From Akkermansia muciniphila (GTDB lineage Bacteria > Verrucomicrobiota > Verrucomicrobiia > Limisphaerales > UBA9464), in the NCBI GenBank assembly GCA_945861565.1, contig CAMAUY010000001.1, positions 100,376 to 164,375 on the forward strand: a DNA stretch of 64,000 nt, given 5' to 3'. Of this stretch, positions 28,467-36,653 are shown one piece after another. Position 1 is the stretch's first letter. Every line of letters starts with the position of its first letter. The notes under the pieces were generated by a model. The model was not told where the DNA came from. It ran no database searches and saw nothing but the letters and a program-made list of their open reading frames with translations. The position numbers and the translations under genes were made by a program.

Positions 28467-29894
28467 CTAGTGCGCAGCCGCTCGCTTCCGGCTGTAGACG
28501 TGGGTCGCGTACCCCAGAAAGGCTTCGGCCGATTCCATCAGTGTTTCGCTCAGCGTCGGATGGGCGTGGACGATGGACGCGAGGTCATGAACGGTGGCGC
28601 CCATTTCAACCGCGACGGTGCCCTCGCCGATCAGTTCGCCGGCGCCGTGCCCGACGATTCCCACTCCGAGAATCCGCTCCGTCTCCGGCTGGACGATCAG
28701 CTTGGTCAGTCCATCGGTTCGATCGTAGGTCAGAGCCCGCCCGCTGGCCCCCCATGGGAACTTGGCGACTTCGATGGCGATCCCTTTTTGTTTGGCCTCA
28801 TTTTCCGTGAGTCCCACCCAGGCGACCTCCGGATTGGTGAAAACGACGGCTGGGATATGGTAATCCCGATTCGGGGTTGTGGATTCGCCGGCGATGTTTT
28901 CCACCGCGATCCGGGCCTCCTTGCTCGCCTTGTGAGCGAGCATAATGCCGCCGGCGATGTCCCCGACCGCGTAGATATTTGGATCTGTCGATTGCAACCG
29001 CTCATCGACGGTGATGAATCCCCGTTCATCGCGTTGTACGAGCGTGTTTTCCAGCCCGAGATCCTGTCCGTTGGCGGCACGACCGACGGAAACTAAGACG
29101 CGGTCGTACAGCTCTTCCCGGGTCTCGCCATTGTATTCGCTGTCCACCTTGATCTGCTTTCCGACCGTCGCCATTTTCCCGACCTTCGACTTGAGTCGGA
29201 CTTCCTTGAATGCCTTCTTGGCGTACGCGGCCACGGGGCGTACGAGATCCGGGTCGGCCCCCGCCAGAATGCCATCCATGGCTTCGATGACCGTTACCTT
29301 GGAACCGAGGGTTGCGTAGACAGTGCCCAGTTCCATGCCGATGTAACCGCCACCGATCACCAGCAGGTTTTCCGGGATGTCCGGGACTTCGAGAGCCTCG
29401 GTCGAGGTCATCACGCGCGGATTCCCAAGATCAAACGTCGAGGGCATCGCGGGCCGGGAACCGACCGCAACAATGGCTTTTTCGAACGTGATGAATTGCT
29501 GGCCGGCCGGCATTTCCACGCGAAGTGTCGACGAGTCTTCAAAGTGCGCGCGGCCATGCAGCACCGTCACGTTCCGCATTTTCGCAAGACCGGCGATTCC
29601 CTGACCGAGCTTTTCCAAAATGGAGTTCTTCCACGTTCGCAGTTGGATGAGGTCAATCGTGGCCGGACCGAACGAAATTCCACGGTGGGCGGATTCCCGG
29701 GCAACTTCGATCGCGTGAGCGGCATTGAGCAGCGCCTTCGATGGAATGCAGCCGCGATTCATGCAGACTCCGCCGAGTCGAGGGTCCCGTTCGATGAGGA
29801 CGACTTTCTTGCCGAGGTCCGCCGCGTAGAAAGCCGCGGCGTAGCCTCCGGGGCCGGCCCCGATGACAACGATGTCCGTGGTGATAGGATCCAT
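28467..29894 (-). CDS. lpdA: Dihydrolipoyl dehydrogenase (E3)
   Basis: FAD-dependent disulfide oxidoreductase that reoxidises the lipoyl arm of 2-oxoacid dehydrogenase complexes. The 475 residues start with the FAD-binding VIGAGPGGYAAAFYAADLG. The redox disulfide is in GGVCMNRGCIPSKALL (one residue changed from the usual GGTCLNVGCIPSK). Then come the NAD site LLVIGGGYIGMELG, the FAD contact IYAVGDIAGG and the C-terminal His-Glu pair HAHPTLSE. It follows the E2 gene by 41 bases on the same strand. Confidence 0.96.
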   Translation of the reverse strand: MDPITTDIVVIGAGPGGYAAAFYAADLGKKVVLIERDPRLGGVCMNRGCIPSKALLNAAHAIEVARESAHRGISFGPATIDLIQLRTWKNSILEKLGQGIAGLAKMRNVTVLHGRAHFEDSSTLRVEMPAGQQFITFEKAIVAVGSRPAMPSTFDLGNPRVMTSTEALEVPDIPENLLVIGGGYIGMELGTVYATLGSKVTVIEAMDGILAGADPDLVRPVAAYAKKAFKEVRLKSKVGKMATVGKQIKVDSEYNGETREELYDRVLVSVGRAANGQDLGLENTLVQRDERGFITVDERLQSTDPNIYAVGDIAGGIMLAHKASKEARIAVENIAGESTTPNRDYHIPAVVFTNPEVAWVGLTENEAKQKGIAIEVAKFPWGASGRALTYDRTDGLTKLIVQPETERILGVGIVGHGAGELIGEGTVAVEMGATVHDLASIVHAHPTLSETLMESAEAFLGYATHVYSRKRAAAH

Positions 29895-29935
29895 GGCGTG
29901 ATGAAATTCGGAAATTGAGCGAGATGAAATGGCGG

Positions 29936-31216
29936 CTACAATTTAACGGCGGATTCGGGGAAGGTGTTGATCGTTGTTACGAGGTCCACCATGAACCGGG
30001 CGGCACCGCCTCCGTCCACCACCCGGTGGTCGTAGCTCAGGGTCAAGGGCATCATCGGGCGGGCCTCAATCCGGCCCTCCGGAGTAACGACGGGCTTCAA
30101 TGCCGTCTTGCCCACTCCCAGAATGGCGACCTCCGGCTTGTTGATGATCGGCGTGAAATAGCCGCTGCCAATGGCACCCTGATTTGAAATGGTAAAGCTG
30201 CCGCCCTTCATCTCGTCGGGGCCCACCTTGCGAGCCCGAGCGCGGTCTGAAATTGCCGCGAGATCGCGGGCAATCTCCAGCAACGTTTTTTTCTGCGCGT
30301 TGCGCAGTACCGGGACCAGAAGCCCGGCGTCGGTGTCCACGGCGATGCCAATGTGACAATACTGCTTGAGCACGAGTGTCTCCAGGACCTCGTTGACGCT
30401 CGCGTTCAAGCGGGGGTGCCTCGCCAATACCTGAGCCAACGCATGAATCAGGAATGGCGTGGGAGTCAGTTTGGCTCCCGCCAGTGCGTAAGCAGCCTTA
30501 TGCTTCGCCCTCAATTGCTCAATGACTGTCATGTCCGCGTCATCAAACTGGGTGACGTGTGGCAGACTGACGCTGTTTTCCACCATGCGGGCCGAGATGA
30601 ACTTGCGCACCGCGGTCAACGGCTCGCTCGTGACGGGCCCGTAGAGTGAGAAATCCTGATTGACCGGTGGGAAAACCAGACCCCGCGGCTCGTCGGCGTG
30701 CCGGCCGGCACGGGCCACTTTACGTTCGAGCCGGGCGATGTACCGGGCCAGATCCGCAAGGACTACCCGTCCGGCCGACTCACTTCCGCGAACCTGCGAA
30801 AGGCGAATCCCGAGGTCCCTGGCGACTTTTCGAACGTACGGGGAGGCGGCGGGAACCGGCCCGTCTTCGGCCGTTGCCACCGCCGGCAAGTCGTCCTCCT
30901 CGTCCTCCTCGGTGTCCACTGCGGTTGCCGCGGGACGTTTCGCAGCTTTCGGCCCGGCCAACACAGGAGCTGGAGCGGGGGTTGCTGCCCGTTCGAGGGT
31001 CAGGATCACCGTCCCGCTGGAAATTTTCTGACCTTCCTTGACGGCCACACTGGAAACTTTTCCCGCCGCGGGTGACGGAATTGGGGCAATGGCCTTTTCG
31101 TTCTCGAGTTCGAGGATGGTCTGGCCAGTCGTGACGGTGTCGCCGGGCTTGACCAGGATACTCACCACCGTTCCACTGTCCGTGTTGTCACCGATCTGGG
31201 GAAGTCGTACGTCCAT
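29936..31216 (-). CDS. Dihydrolipoamide acyltransferase (E2) of a 2-oxoacid dehydrogenase complex
   Basis: 426 residues. N-terminal lipoyl domain (residues 1-80; lipoylated Lys in ELENEKAIAPI, where DKA is more usual). A flexible Ala/Pro/Glu/Asp linker follows, then a peripheral-subunit binding domain SPYVRKVARDLGIRLSQVRG (about residues 125-165). The catalytic domain from about residue 195 ends in LSYDHRVVDGGGAARFM with the HxxxDG active site. It forms the core that passes acyl groups from E1 to CoA. The E3 gene follows directly, but no E1 gene precedes it, so the substrate (pyruvate, most commonly) is not shown. Confidence 0.93.
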   Translation of the reverse strand: MDVRLPQIGDNTDSGTVVSILVKPGDTVTTGQTILELENEKAIAPIPSPAAGKVSSVAVKEGQKISSGTVILTLERAATPAPAPVLAGPKAAKRPAATAVDTEEDEEDDLPAVATAEDGPVPAASPYVRKVARDLGIRLSQVRGSESAGRVVLADLARYIARLERKVARAGRHADEPRGLVFPPVNQDFSLYGPVTSEPLTAVRKFISARMVENSVSLPHVTQFDDADMTVIEQLRAKHKAAYALAGAKLTPTPFLIHALAQVLARHPRLNASVNEVLETLVLKQYCHIGIAVDTDAGLLVPVLRNAQKKTLLEIARDLAAISDRARARKVGPDEMKGGSFTISNQGAIGSGYFTPIINKPEVAILGVGKTALKPVVTPEGRIEARPMMPLTLSYDHRVVDGGGAARFMVDLVTTINTFPESAVKL

Positions 31217-31293
31217 AAAACGAAAGGGTAGTGTGGGTCACGAGGCGGCAGCGGGAAAGTAATTTGTGCGACAGAAGTTTGTGCGGGGTGGAT

Positions 31294-31340
31294 GACAAAA
31301 ATCTTCACGAGTTCCAGCATCACCCCCGTTATTCCTGCAA
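31294..31340 (+). repeat. Dispersed repeat C, copy 2
   Basis: GACAAAAATCTTCACGAGTT... corresponds to 19506-19552. The upstream and downstream flanks differ between the copies, which defines an element of about 47 bases. Confidence 0.7.
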
Positions 31341-31380
31341 ACGGGCAACGTTCGAGTCGAAACGCAAAGTGCCGGGGGAA

Positions 31381-31485
31381 GAACCGCGGATTCACGCGGA
31401 TGGACGCGGATAAGAGGATGCCGTTGCCTCTCACCTTCGGAGTGAGCGCCTGGAATCAGCGTTTGTCGGCGTTCATCCGTGGTTC
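31381..31485 (-). repeat. Hairpin part of repeat A, copy 3 (inverted)
   Basis: Arms GAACCGCGGATTCACGCGGA... (31381-31411) and ...GTTCATCCGTGGTTC (to 31485) are complementary. The reverse complement matches the hairpin halves at 9066-9141 and 49306-49381, but with a longer loop. The 5' half of repeat A is missing here. Confidence 0.75.
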
Positions 31486-31789
31486 CAAACTCCGGTTCAT
31501 TGGATTACTGGAGTATCCAGGCCGAGGGCCTGGTCAAAATTCATCAAAAACGCCTGAAAACTGAATCTTTTCAGATTTTCGTCTCACACCCGTTTGTGCG
31601 TTTGTGTGACGCGATCCACCGGCGAAAAATCGGAGATGGATTATCACCCATAATTACGGGAGTGCTCCAAAGCGAAGGCAACGGCGGAAATCCCGGACCC
31701 TTTATCAACAGAACGGCCAGGCCCCTGACCCACGGAGGTAAGATCACCTCGACTCTTTGCGCTGATGGCGCAAGTATCATCGCATCATC

Positions 31790-33163
31790 ATGACGCAGCT
31801 GCCCATTACGATAAACTTCGAACTTCCGGCGGCGATCGCGTGGCTCGCGGCGTCCTTGTCGTTTTCAGTTCTGTCGTTGGCGGACACCCCCAACGGTATC
31901 GGCGCCGTGGAGCGCCTGCGCAGTTGGCCTCAATGGAGAGGGCCGGCGGCCAATGGGGTTGCGCCACGCGCCAACCCTCCGGTCGAGTGGAGCGAGACCA
32001 ACAATATTCGATGGAAGCTTCCCCTCGAGGGCAAGGCGCATTCCTCACCCATCGTATTGGGCGAAAGCGTTTTCCTCATCACGGCTCGACCGGTGGGTGA
32101 CGCACGGTCTCCCGTTTACGACACGGCTCCCGGTGTGCATGACAGCGTCCCGGTGACGCATCGTCACCAATACTCCATCGAGGCCATCGATCGACGAGAC
32201 GGGCGTATCCGTTGGAAACGGGTGCTCCGGGAGGATTTCCCGCACGAGGGTGGGCATGTCACGGGAAGTCCCGCGTCCCATTCGCCGGTCACGGATGGCG
32301 TGTCAATCTATGCCTTTCTTGGCTCGCGAGGTCTGCACTGTCTTGGGCTGGATGGCGATTTAAAGTGGCAGAAGGATCTCGGCCGGATGCAGACGCTGCA
32401 TTCCCATGGGGAGGGGAACTCGCCGGCGCTGCATGGAAGTGCCCTCATCGTTGTCTGGGATCAGGAGGGAGAATCCTTTCTGTACTGCTTTGACAAAGTC
32501 ACCGGGGCGCAGCGATGGAAGGTGGCGCGCGACGAAAAGACGTCGTGGTCAACACCCCTCATTGTCGAGCAGGATGGCAGAGCCCAGGTCATCGTGAGCG
32601 CGACGAAGCGCGTGCGGAGTTATGAACTCGAAACGGGGGCGCTCATATGGGAATGCGGAGGATTGACGGACAACGTTGTTTCCTCACCGGTCGCAGTCCG
32701 CGGCGTGTTGATCACCGGGAATAGCTATTACAAGCAGGCGATGGTTGCGATTCGCCTGGCGGGTGCCCGAGGGGACATCACGGACACGGACTGGGTGGCC
32801 TGGAGACTGAATCGGATGACCCCGTACGTTTCGTCGCCGCTGCTGTACGACGACACGCTGTACTTCATCCGGCACAATCAGAATATCCTATCGAGGCTGG
32901 AGCCGTTGAGCGGTGTTCCACGCGGTGAACCGGTGCGACTGGACGGAATCCGCGATTTCATTTTCGCTTCGCCCGTGGGAGCCGCCGGGCGCATCTACAT
33001 CACCGCTCGGGATGGCAACACCGTGGTGCTGCGTCATGACGCCACCAACGAGGTGTTGGCGGTCAATCACCTGAATGATTCCTTCAGTGCATCGGCGGCG
33101 TTAAGCGATGGCGAGTTGTACTTGCGCGGGGAACGATTCCTTTACTGCATTGCGGAGAAATAG
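31790..33163 (+). CDS. PQQ-like beta-propeller protein
   Basis: 457 residues with a signal-like N-terminus (ITINFELPAAIAWLAASLSFSVLSL). It carries repeated propeller blades recognisable by Trp-containing turns: NIRWKLPLEGKAHSSPIVLG, GRIRWKRVLREDFPHEG, LKWQKDLG, GAQRWKVARDEKTSWSTP and GALIWECGGLTDNVVSSP. This is the pattern of BamB/PQQ-repeat proteins. It opens with WPQWRGPAANGV, which is common in secreted planctomycete and verrucomicrobial versions. Cofactor binding is not evident; a structural or polysaccharide-related role outside the cytoplasm is likely. The CotH gene follows after 30 bases. Confidence 0.85.
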   Translation: MTQLPITINFELPAAIAWLAASLSFSVLSLADTPNGIGAVERLRSWPQWRGPAANGVAPRANPPVEWSETNNIRWKLPLEGKAHSSPIVLGESVFLITARPVGDARSPVYDTAPGVHDSVPVTHRHQYSIEAIDRRDGRIRWKRVLREDFPHEGGHVTGSPASHSPVTDGVSIYAFLGSRGLHCLGLDGDLKWQKDLGRMQTLHSHGEGNSPALHGSALIVVWDQEGESFLYCFDKVTGAQRWKVARDEKTSWSTPLIVEQDGRAQVIVSATKRVRSYELETGALIWECGGLTDNVVSSPVAVRGVLITGNSYYKQAMVAIRLAGARGDITDTDWVAWRLNRMTPYVSSPLLYDDTLYFIRHNQNILSRLEPLSGVPRGEPVRLDGIRDFIFASPVGAAGRIYITARDGNTVVLRHDATNEVLAVNHLNDSFSASAALSDGELYLRGERFLYCIAEK

Positions 33164-33193
33164 TTCCACGGGAATCGCAACGAGGCGGATTTT

Positions 33194-35026
33194 ATGATTC
33201 CCCCACGCCTGCCGGATCCGCCTCCGATCTTGGGGACCCCCGTTCCCGATTCAGCGCGGCCAGCACGCCCGCCGCTGTCGCCGTTGCGGCGCTGGAGTCG
33301 GGTCTTGGTTTGGTCGATATTCGGCTTGGTAGTCCTCCTTCGGTTTTTCAATCCGCCCGAGCCGGTATCTCGAAGAAGTGAACCTTTTCCGCCGGGAGGC
33401 CGGGGAAATGGAGGCAACCGATTGGAGGGTGGAGAACGCGGGCAATGGGGGCGGCGACCACCGACACGCGTCAATCCACCCGTAACGGCCGTCCCGAACG
33501 ATCTATGGCGAATTTCCATTGAGATTTCAGTGCAGGACATGGTGAAACTTCGGAATTATTTCTGGAGTAGAGGTCGGAGAGGGGAAGGGGAAGGGGGAGG
33601 GGGAGGAGAGAGGCCGGAGGTTTCCGCCACGATTCGCGAGGGAGGTGTTGTCTATACCAATGTCATGGTGCACTCCAAGGGCTCTGCGGGCAGCTTTCGT
33701 TCGATTGATGACAAGCCGGCCCTGACACTAAACTTTTCCAAGAGGGCACCCGGCCAACGTTTTCATGGGTTCAACAAGATTTCCCTGAACAATTCGGTGC
33801 AGGATCCGACCTATGTTTCCGAGGAGGTGTGCCGCGAAATCTTTGCAGCGGCGGGCATACCGGCACCGCGGACGGACCATGCCACCGTAATTCTCAACGA
33901 TCGCGATCTCGGGCTGTACGTGGTCGTGGAAGGATGGGGAAAGCCATTCCTGCGCAGACATTTTAAGGATGTTCGTGGGAATCTCTACGACAGCGGGTTC
34001 TTGCACGATTTAGATTCCGAACTCGAAATCAATTCCGGTGAGGACGGCGACGGACGCGAGGAACTGAAGCGCCTCGTGGCGGCGGCTTCCGATCCCGATC
34101 CAACCAGCCGCTGGAAACGCCTGAACGCGATCCTCGACGTGGACCGTTTCGCGAGCCTCATTGCGATGGAAGTGATGTTATGTCACTGGGATGGCTATGC
34201 TCTAAACAGGAACAACTATCGAGTCTTTCACGACCGCACAACGGGCCGGTTGGTGTTCCTGCCGCATGGCCTGGATCAGACCTTCGGGACAGGCGGGCGC
34301 ATGAGTCCGACCGGTCCCATTGAGCCGAATATGCGGGGATACATCGCGGGCGCATTCGTGTCGGTGCCGGAGGGGCACCGTCTGTATTTGGATCGAATGG
34401 TGCAATTGCGGACCAACGTTTTTCACGAGGACCGTATGACCCATCGCGTTCACGAGCTGGCACGCAAGATCCGCCCGACGATTGCGGCGTACGGAGCGGA
34501 TTTGGCAACCGAACACGACGCTCAGATCGCGGACTTTTGTGAACGGATCCTGGCTCGGGCAACCAGTATTTCCGAACAGTTGACGACCCCCCATGAGCCC
34601 GTCGAATTTGGGAGCGATGGAACATTTGCGGTCACGGGCTGGAAGACGCGCGCCAATCCCCAGGGGGGAGGGGGCGTTCCCATTTTCGAGCGAAGTGAGG
34701 TCGACGGGGCGGCCCTGTTACGGATCCAATTGACGAACGGCCCAGGCACTGGGTCTTGGAGGACTCGGGTGCGGCTGGGTGCGGGTCGATACCATTTCGA
34801 GGGGCGGGCGAAGACGAGCGGAGTGACGGGTAAGGGGTCCTTCGGTTTGCGCATATCGGGGGACCGCAGGCGGTACGTGAAAGGAATTGACGAGGATTGG
34901 ACACCCCTGGATTTTGCTTTCCAAGTTAACGGAGGGACTACCGAGATTGAGCTGATCTGCGAGTTCGAGTCTGAGGTCGGAGCGATTGCCTTCGATGAAG
35001 GATCCCTTCGATTGGTGAAAAAGTAG
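33194..35026 (+). CDS. CotH kinase-family protein
   Basis: 610 residues with one N-terminal membrane segment (VLVWSIFGLVVLLRFF). The CotH domain spans about residues 115-430: LNNSVQDPTYVSEEVCREIF, NDRDLGLYVVVEGWGKPFLRR, a basic strand, HWDGYALNRNNYRVFHD and the metal-binding FLPHGLDQTFG. CotH proteins are atypical protein kinases, known from spore coats but widespread on the surface of Planctomycetes and Verrucomicrobia. A C-terminal jelly-roll-like domain (residues about 460-610) with RVRLGAGRYHFEGRAKT follows. A Gly-rich linker at codons about 128-140 is encoded by a G-rich DNA run. Confidence 0.87.
   Translation: MIPPRLPDPPPILGTPVPDSARPARPPLSPLRRWSRVLVWSIFGLVVLLRFFNPPEPVSRRSEPFPPGGRGNGGNRLEGGERGQWGRRPPTRVNPPVTAVPNDLWRISIEISVQDMVKLRNYFWSRGRRGEGEGGGGGERPEVSATIREGGVVYTNVMVHSKGSAGSFRSIDDKPALTLNFSKRAPGQRFHGFNKISLNNSVQDPTYVSEEVCREIFAAAGIPAPRTDHATVILNDRDLGLYVVVEGWGKPFLRRHFKDVRGNLYDSGFLHDLDSELEINSGEDGDGREELKRLVAAASDPDPTSRWKRLNAILDVDRFASLIAMEVMLCHWDGYALNRNNYRVFHDRTTGRLVFLPHGLDQTFGTGGRMSPTGPIEPNMRGYIAGAFVSVPEGHRLYLDRMVQLRTNVFHEDRMTHRVHELARKIRPTIAAYGADLATEHDAQIADFCERILARATSISEQLTTPHEPVEFGSDGTFAVTGWKTRANPQGGGGVPIFERSEVDGAALLRIQLTNGPGTGSWRTRVRLGAGRYHFEGRAKTSGVTGKGSFGLRISGDRRRYVKGIDEDWTPLDFAFQVNGGTTEIELICEFESEVGAIAFDEGSLRLVKK
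33581..33603 (+). other. Putative G-quadruplex motif inside the CotH gene
   Basis: Four runs of at least four G (GGGGAAGGGGAAGGGGGAGG and the next GGG) with one- or two-base spacers on the coding strand, encoding Glu/Gly. It satisfies the standard intramolecular G-quadruplex pattern. Confidence 0.85.
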
Positions 35027-35035
35027 TCGTTAAAA

Positions 35036-36463
35036 TCAACGCCGACGCCAGAGAGCTATTGTTCTGGCGGATGCCGGCAGCTGGATTTCCCGGACGAGGT
35101 CGAACTTACTGAGAAGGGAGGCGTGCCAGCGGGCGAGGGTCCAGTCCGCAAAATCCTCATCGCGAAGCCGAGTGATCGCGCGGAACATGGGATCCTCCCG
35201 AGGGACGAATTCGGCCACGATCGAGTCGGCGGTCAAAGCGGAGAGGAATTCGACGATGTGATCGATGGGCCAATTGCAAGACACTCGAAGGTGATGGATT
35301 AGAGCCAGGGCCATCACGAGGTCAGAGCGGCCCCGCTCTAGGAAGCCTCGGCGCTCCTGATTGCACCAACCCATGGGGGGAGTGGGGTTGCCCAGATTAA
35401 TCACCGCGGGGTTGATGTCCGCGGGCGAAATCTTGAGGCGCGCGTACAACCTTGCAATGGCCCCCTCGTCTCCGTCGACGGCAATCACGCGTGCACCCGT
35501 CTTGGCGGCCAGAGTGGAGTAATCCCCTGCATTGCACCCTAGGTCGATGACGGTTGCTGGCTTCGCCAACCGCAGGAATTCACTCACGACCCCACGCTTG
35601 GATTCGTCCGCTGCCGGGTCGTAATGGCAGTCCAAGGCGTAGTTCTGCCATTCACCGGCATGGATAAACTTGGTTTCCAAGCGGTCTACCATCCGGCGAA
35701 TGCGGCGCAGGTTGCTCTGTTGGAAATCCGAGCGGACGGCAAGCGGACGTCGATGCAGGGCCGGATCACTTTCCGATTGAGTGGTGCGTTTGCGGTTACG
35801 GGACTCGACCCAGTAGGGCAGTGCAATGTCCAGCCACAGCGAAGGGGACATCCACATGCGGCGACTGCCTAGTTCGTTGGCGACGGTTGACAGGGGTACG
35901 CCGTCCAGGTTCGACAGAAAACACTGCGTGGGCGTCGATCCCCGGGCGGCTTTTAAGAGCAGGGGATGCAGGAACATTCGTTGGAACTGGCCGAGCGCGT
36001 ACCAGATATCCGGCCGAAAGGGTGTGCGGAACGAACCCCAGTCGACAAACACCGGGCGCCCCTGACTAAAAAGGACATTAAATGCGGTGGCATCCTTGAG
36101 TTCGACGCCGAGCGGCAGAAGGCCGCATTGCAGGTCCAATGTCAGGCGCGCCGCATCGGTCAGCATGGTGGCGGACCATTCGTAGGGATAGCTGACAAAG
36201 GGTAGCCTGGGATGGGAGAGATAGGCCCCGCCGTCACCCGCGGGCTCCAGGCCCAATTTGGCGGCATCTTGTTCACTGACCGCGACGCTCTCGATTAGGC
36301 GCCCCGCCGTCACTTCCGATTTGAGGAACGTGGCCACATCGGGCCGCCCGATCAAATCTACCAAATCCTTTGGAATCCTCCGAAGGATGCGATCACCGGC
36401 GTTGAAGATCCAACTGTCGGGATCGCGGAATGACCCCGCATCCCGATCAATCGATGCTCTCAT
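35036..36463 (-). CDS. NoeA-like class I SAM methyltransferase with kinase-like N-terminal part
   Basis: About 475 residues from the ATG at 36463 (the frame opens earlier, but that part lies inside the preceding small gene). The N-terminal half has LPFVSYPYEW, LKDATAFNVLFSQGRPVFVD and WYALGQFQRMFLHPLLL, similar to NoeA/host-specificity proteins. The C-terminal half is a methyltransferase with motif I VIDLGCNAGDYSTLAA, acidic loop RVIAVDGDEGAI and MALALIHHLRVS. NoeA-type proteins modify surface or signalling glycans. The start overlaps the end of the 68-residue membrane peptide by 17 bases, implying translational coupling. Family assignment is moderate; the methyltransferase domain is certain. 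Confidence 0.78.
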   Translation of the reverse strand: MRASIDRDAGSFRDPDSWIFNAGDRILRRIPKDLVDLIGRPDVATFLKSEVTAGRLIESVAVSEQDAAKLGLEPAGDGGAYLSHPRLPFVSYPYEWSATMLTDAARLTLDLQCGLLPLGVELKDATAFNVLFSQGRPVFVDWGSFRTPFRPDIWYALGQFQRMFLHPLLLKAARGSTPTQCFLSNLDGVPLSTVANELGSRRMWMSPSLWLDIALPYWVESRNRKRTTQSESDPALHRRPLAVRSDFQQSNLRRIRRMVDRLETKFIHAGEWQNYALDCHYDPAADESKRGVVSEFLRLAKPATVIDLGCNAGDYSTLAAKTGARVIAVDGDEGAIARLYARLKISPADINPAVINLGNPTPPMGWCNQERRGFLERGRSDLVMALALIHHLRVSCNWPIDHIVEFLSALTADSIVAEFVPREDPMFRAITRLRDEDFADWTLARWHASLLSKFDLVREIQLPASARTIALWRRR

Positions 36464-36653
36464 CGATCGTCGCACTCTTCGGCCCCACCTCGCCCTCCGC
36501 TTGGGGCTTCGCGGGTGTCTTCTTGGGGAAGATACTGAACAGTTTTTGGCGCAGCAACACCGCAGCTCCAACGACAGTTGAGGCGAGCATTTGTACGATC
36601 AGACTGCCCGCGCCGGGATCAATGTAGGCCAGGAAGAACTCGATTTGGTTCAT
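36447..36653 (-). CDS. 68-residue single-span membrane peptide
   Basis: Short protein with the pattern FLAYIDPGAGSLIVQMLAST followed by VVGAAVLLRQKLF and a charged Lys/Pro/Glu tail. The IDPGxGS-plus-hydrophobic-helix motif recurs in small proteins next to AlkP-superfamily membrane genes. It overlaps the upstream gene by four bases (ATGA) and the downstream gene by 17, so it is translated as part of the operon. Function unknown; a membrane adaptor or subunit is plausible. Confidence 0.75.
   Translation of the reverse strand: MNQIEFFLAYIDPGAGSLIVQMLASTVVGAAVLLRQKLFSIFPKKTPAKPQAEGEVGPKSATIDESID

Larger units (their letters stand above)
31217..31789. other. Repeat-rich intergenic region, no gene
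   Basis: About 570 bases between divergent genes. It contains repeat C (31294-31340), a hairpin copy of repeat A (31381-31485), and a perfect short hairpin CCAGGCC-GAG-GGCCTGG at 31517-31533. Open frames crossing it match the repeats, so none is called. Confidence 0.6.
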
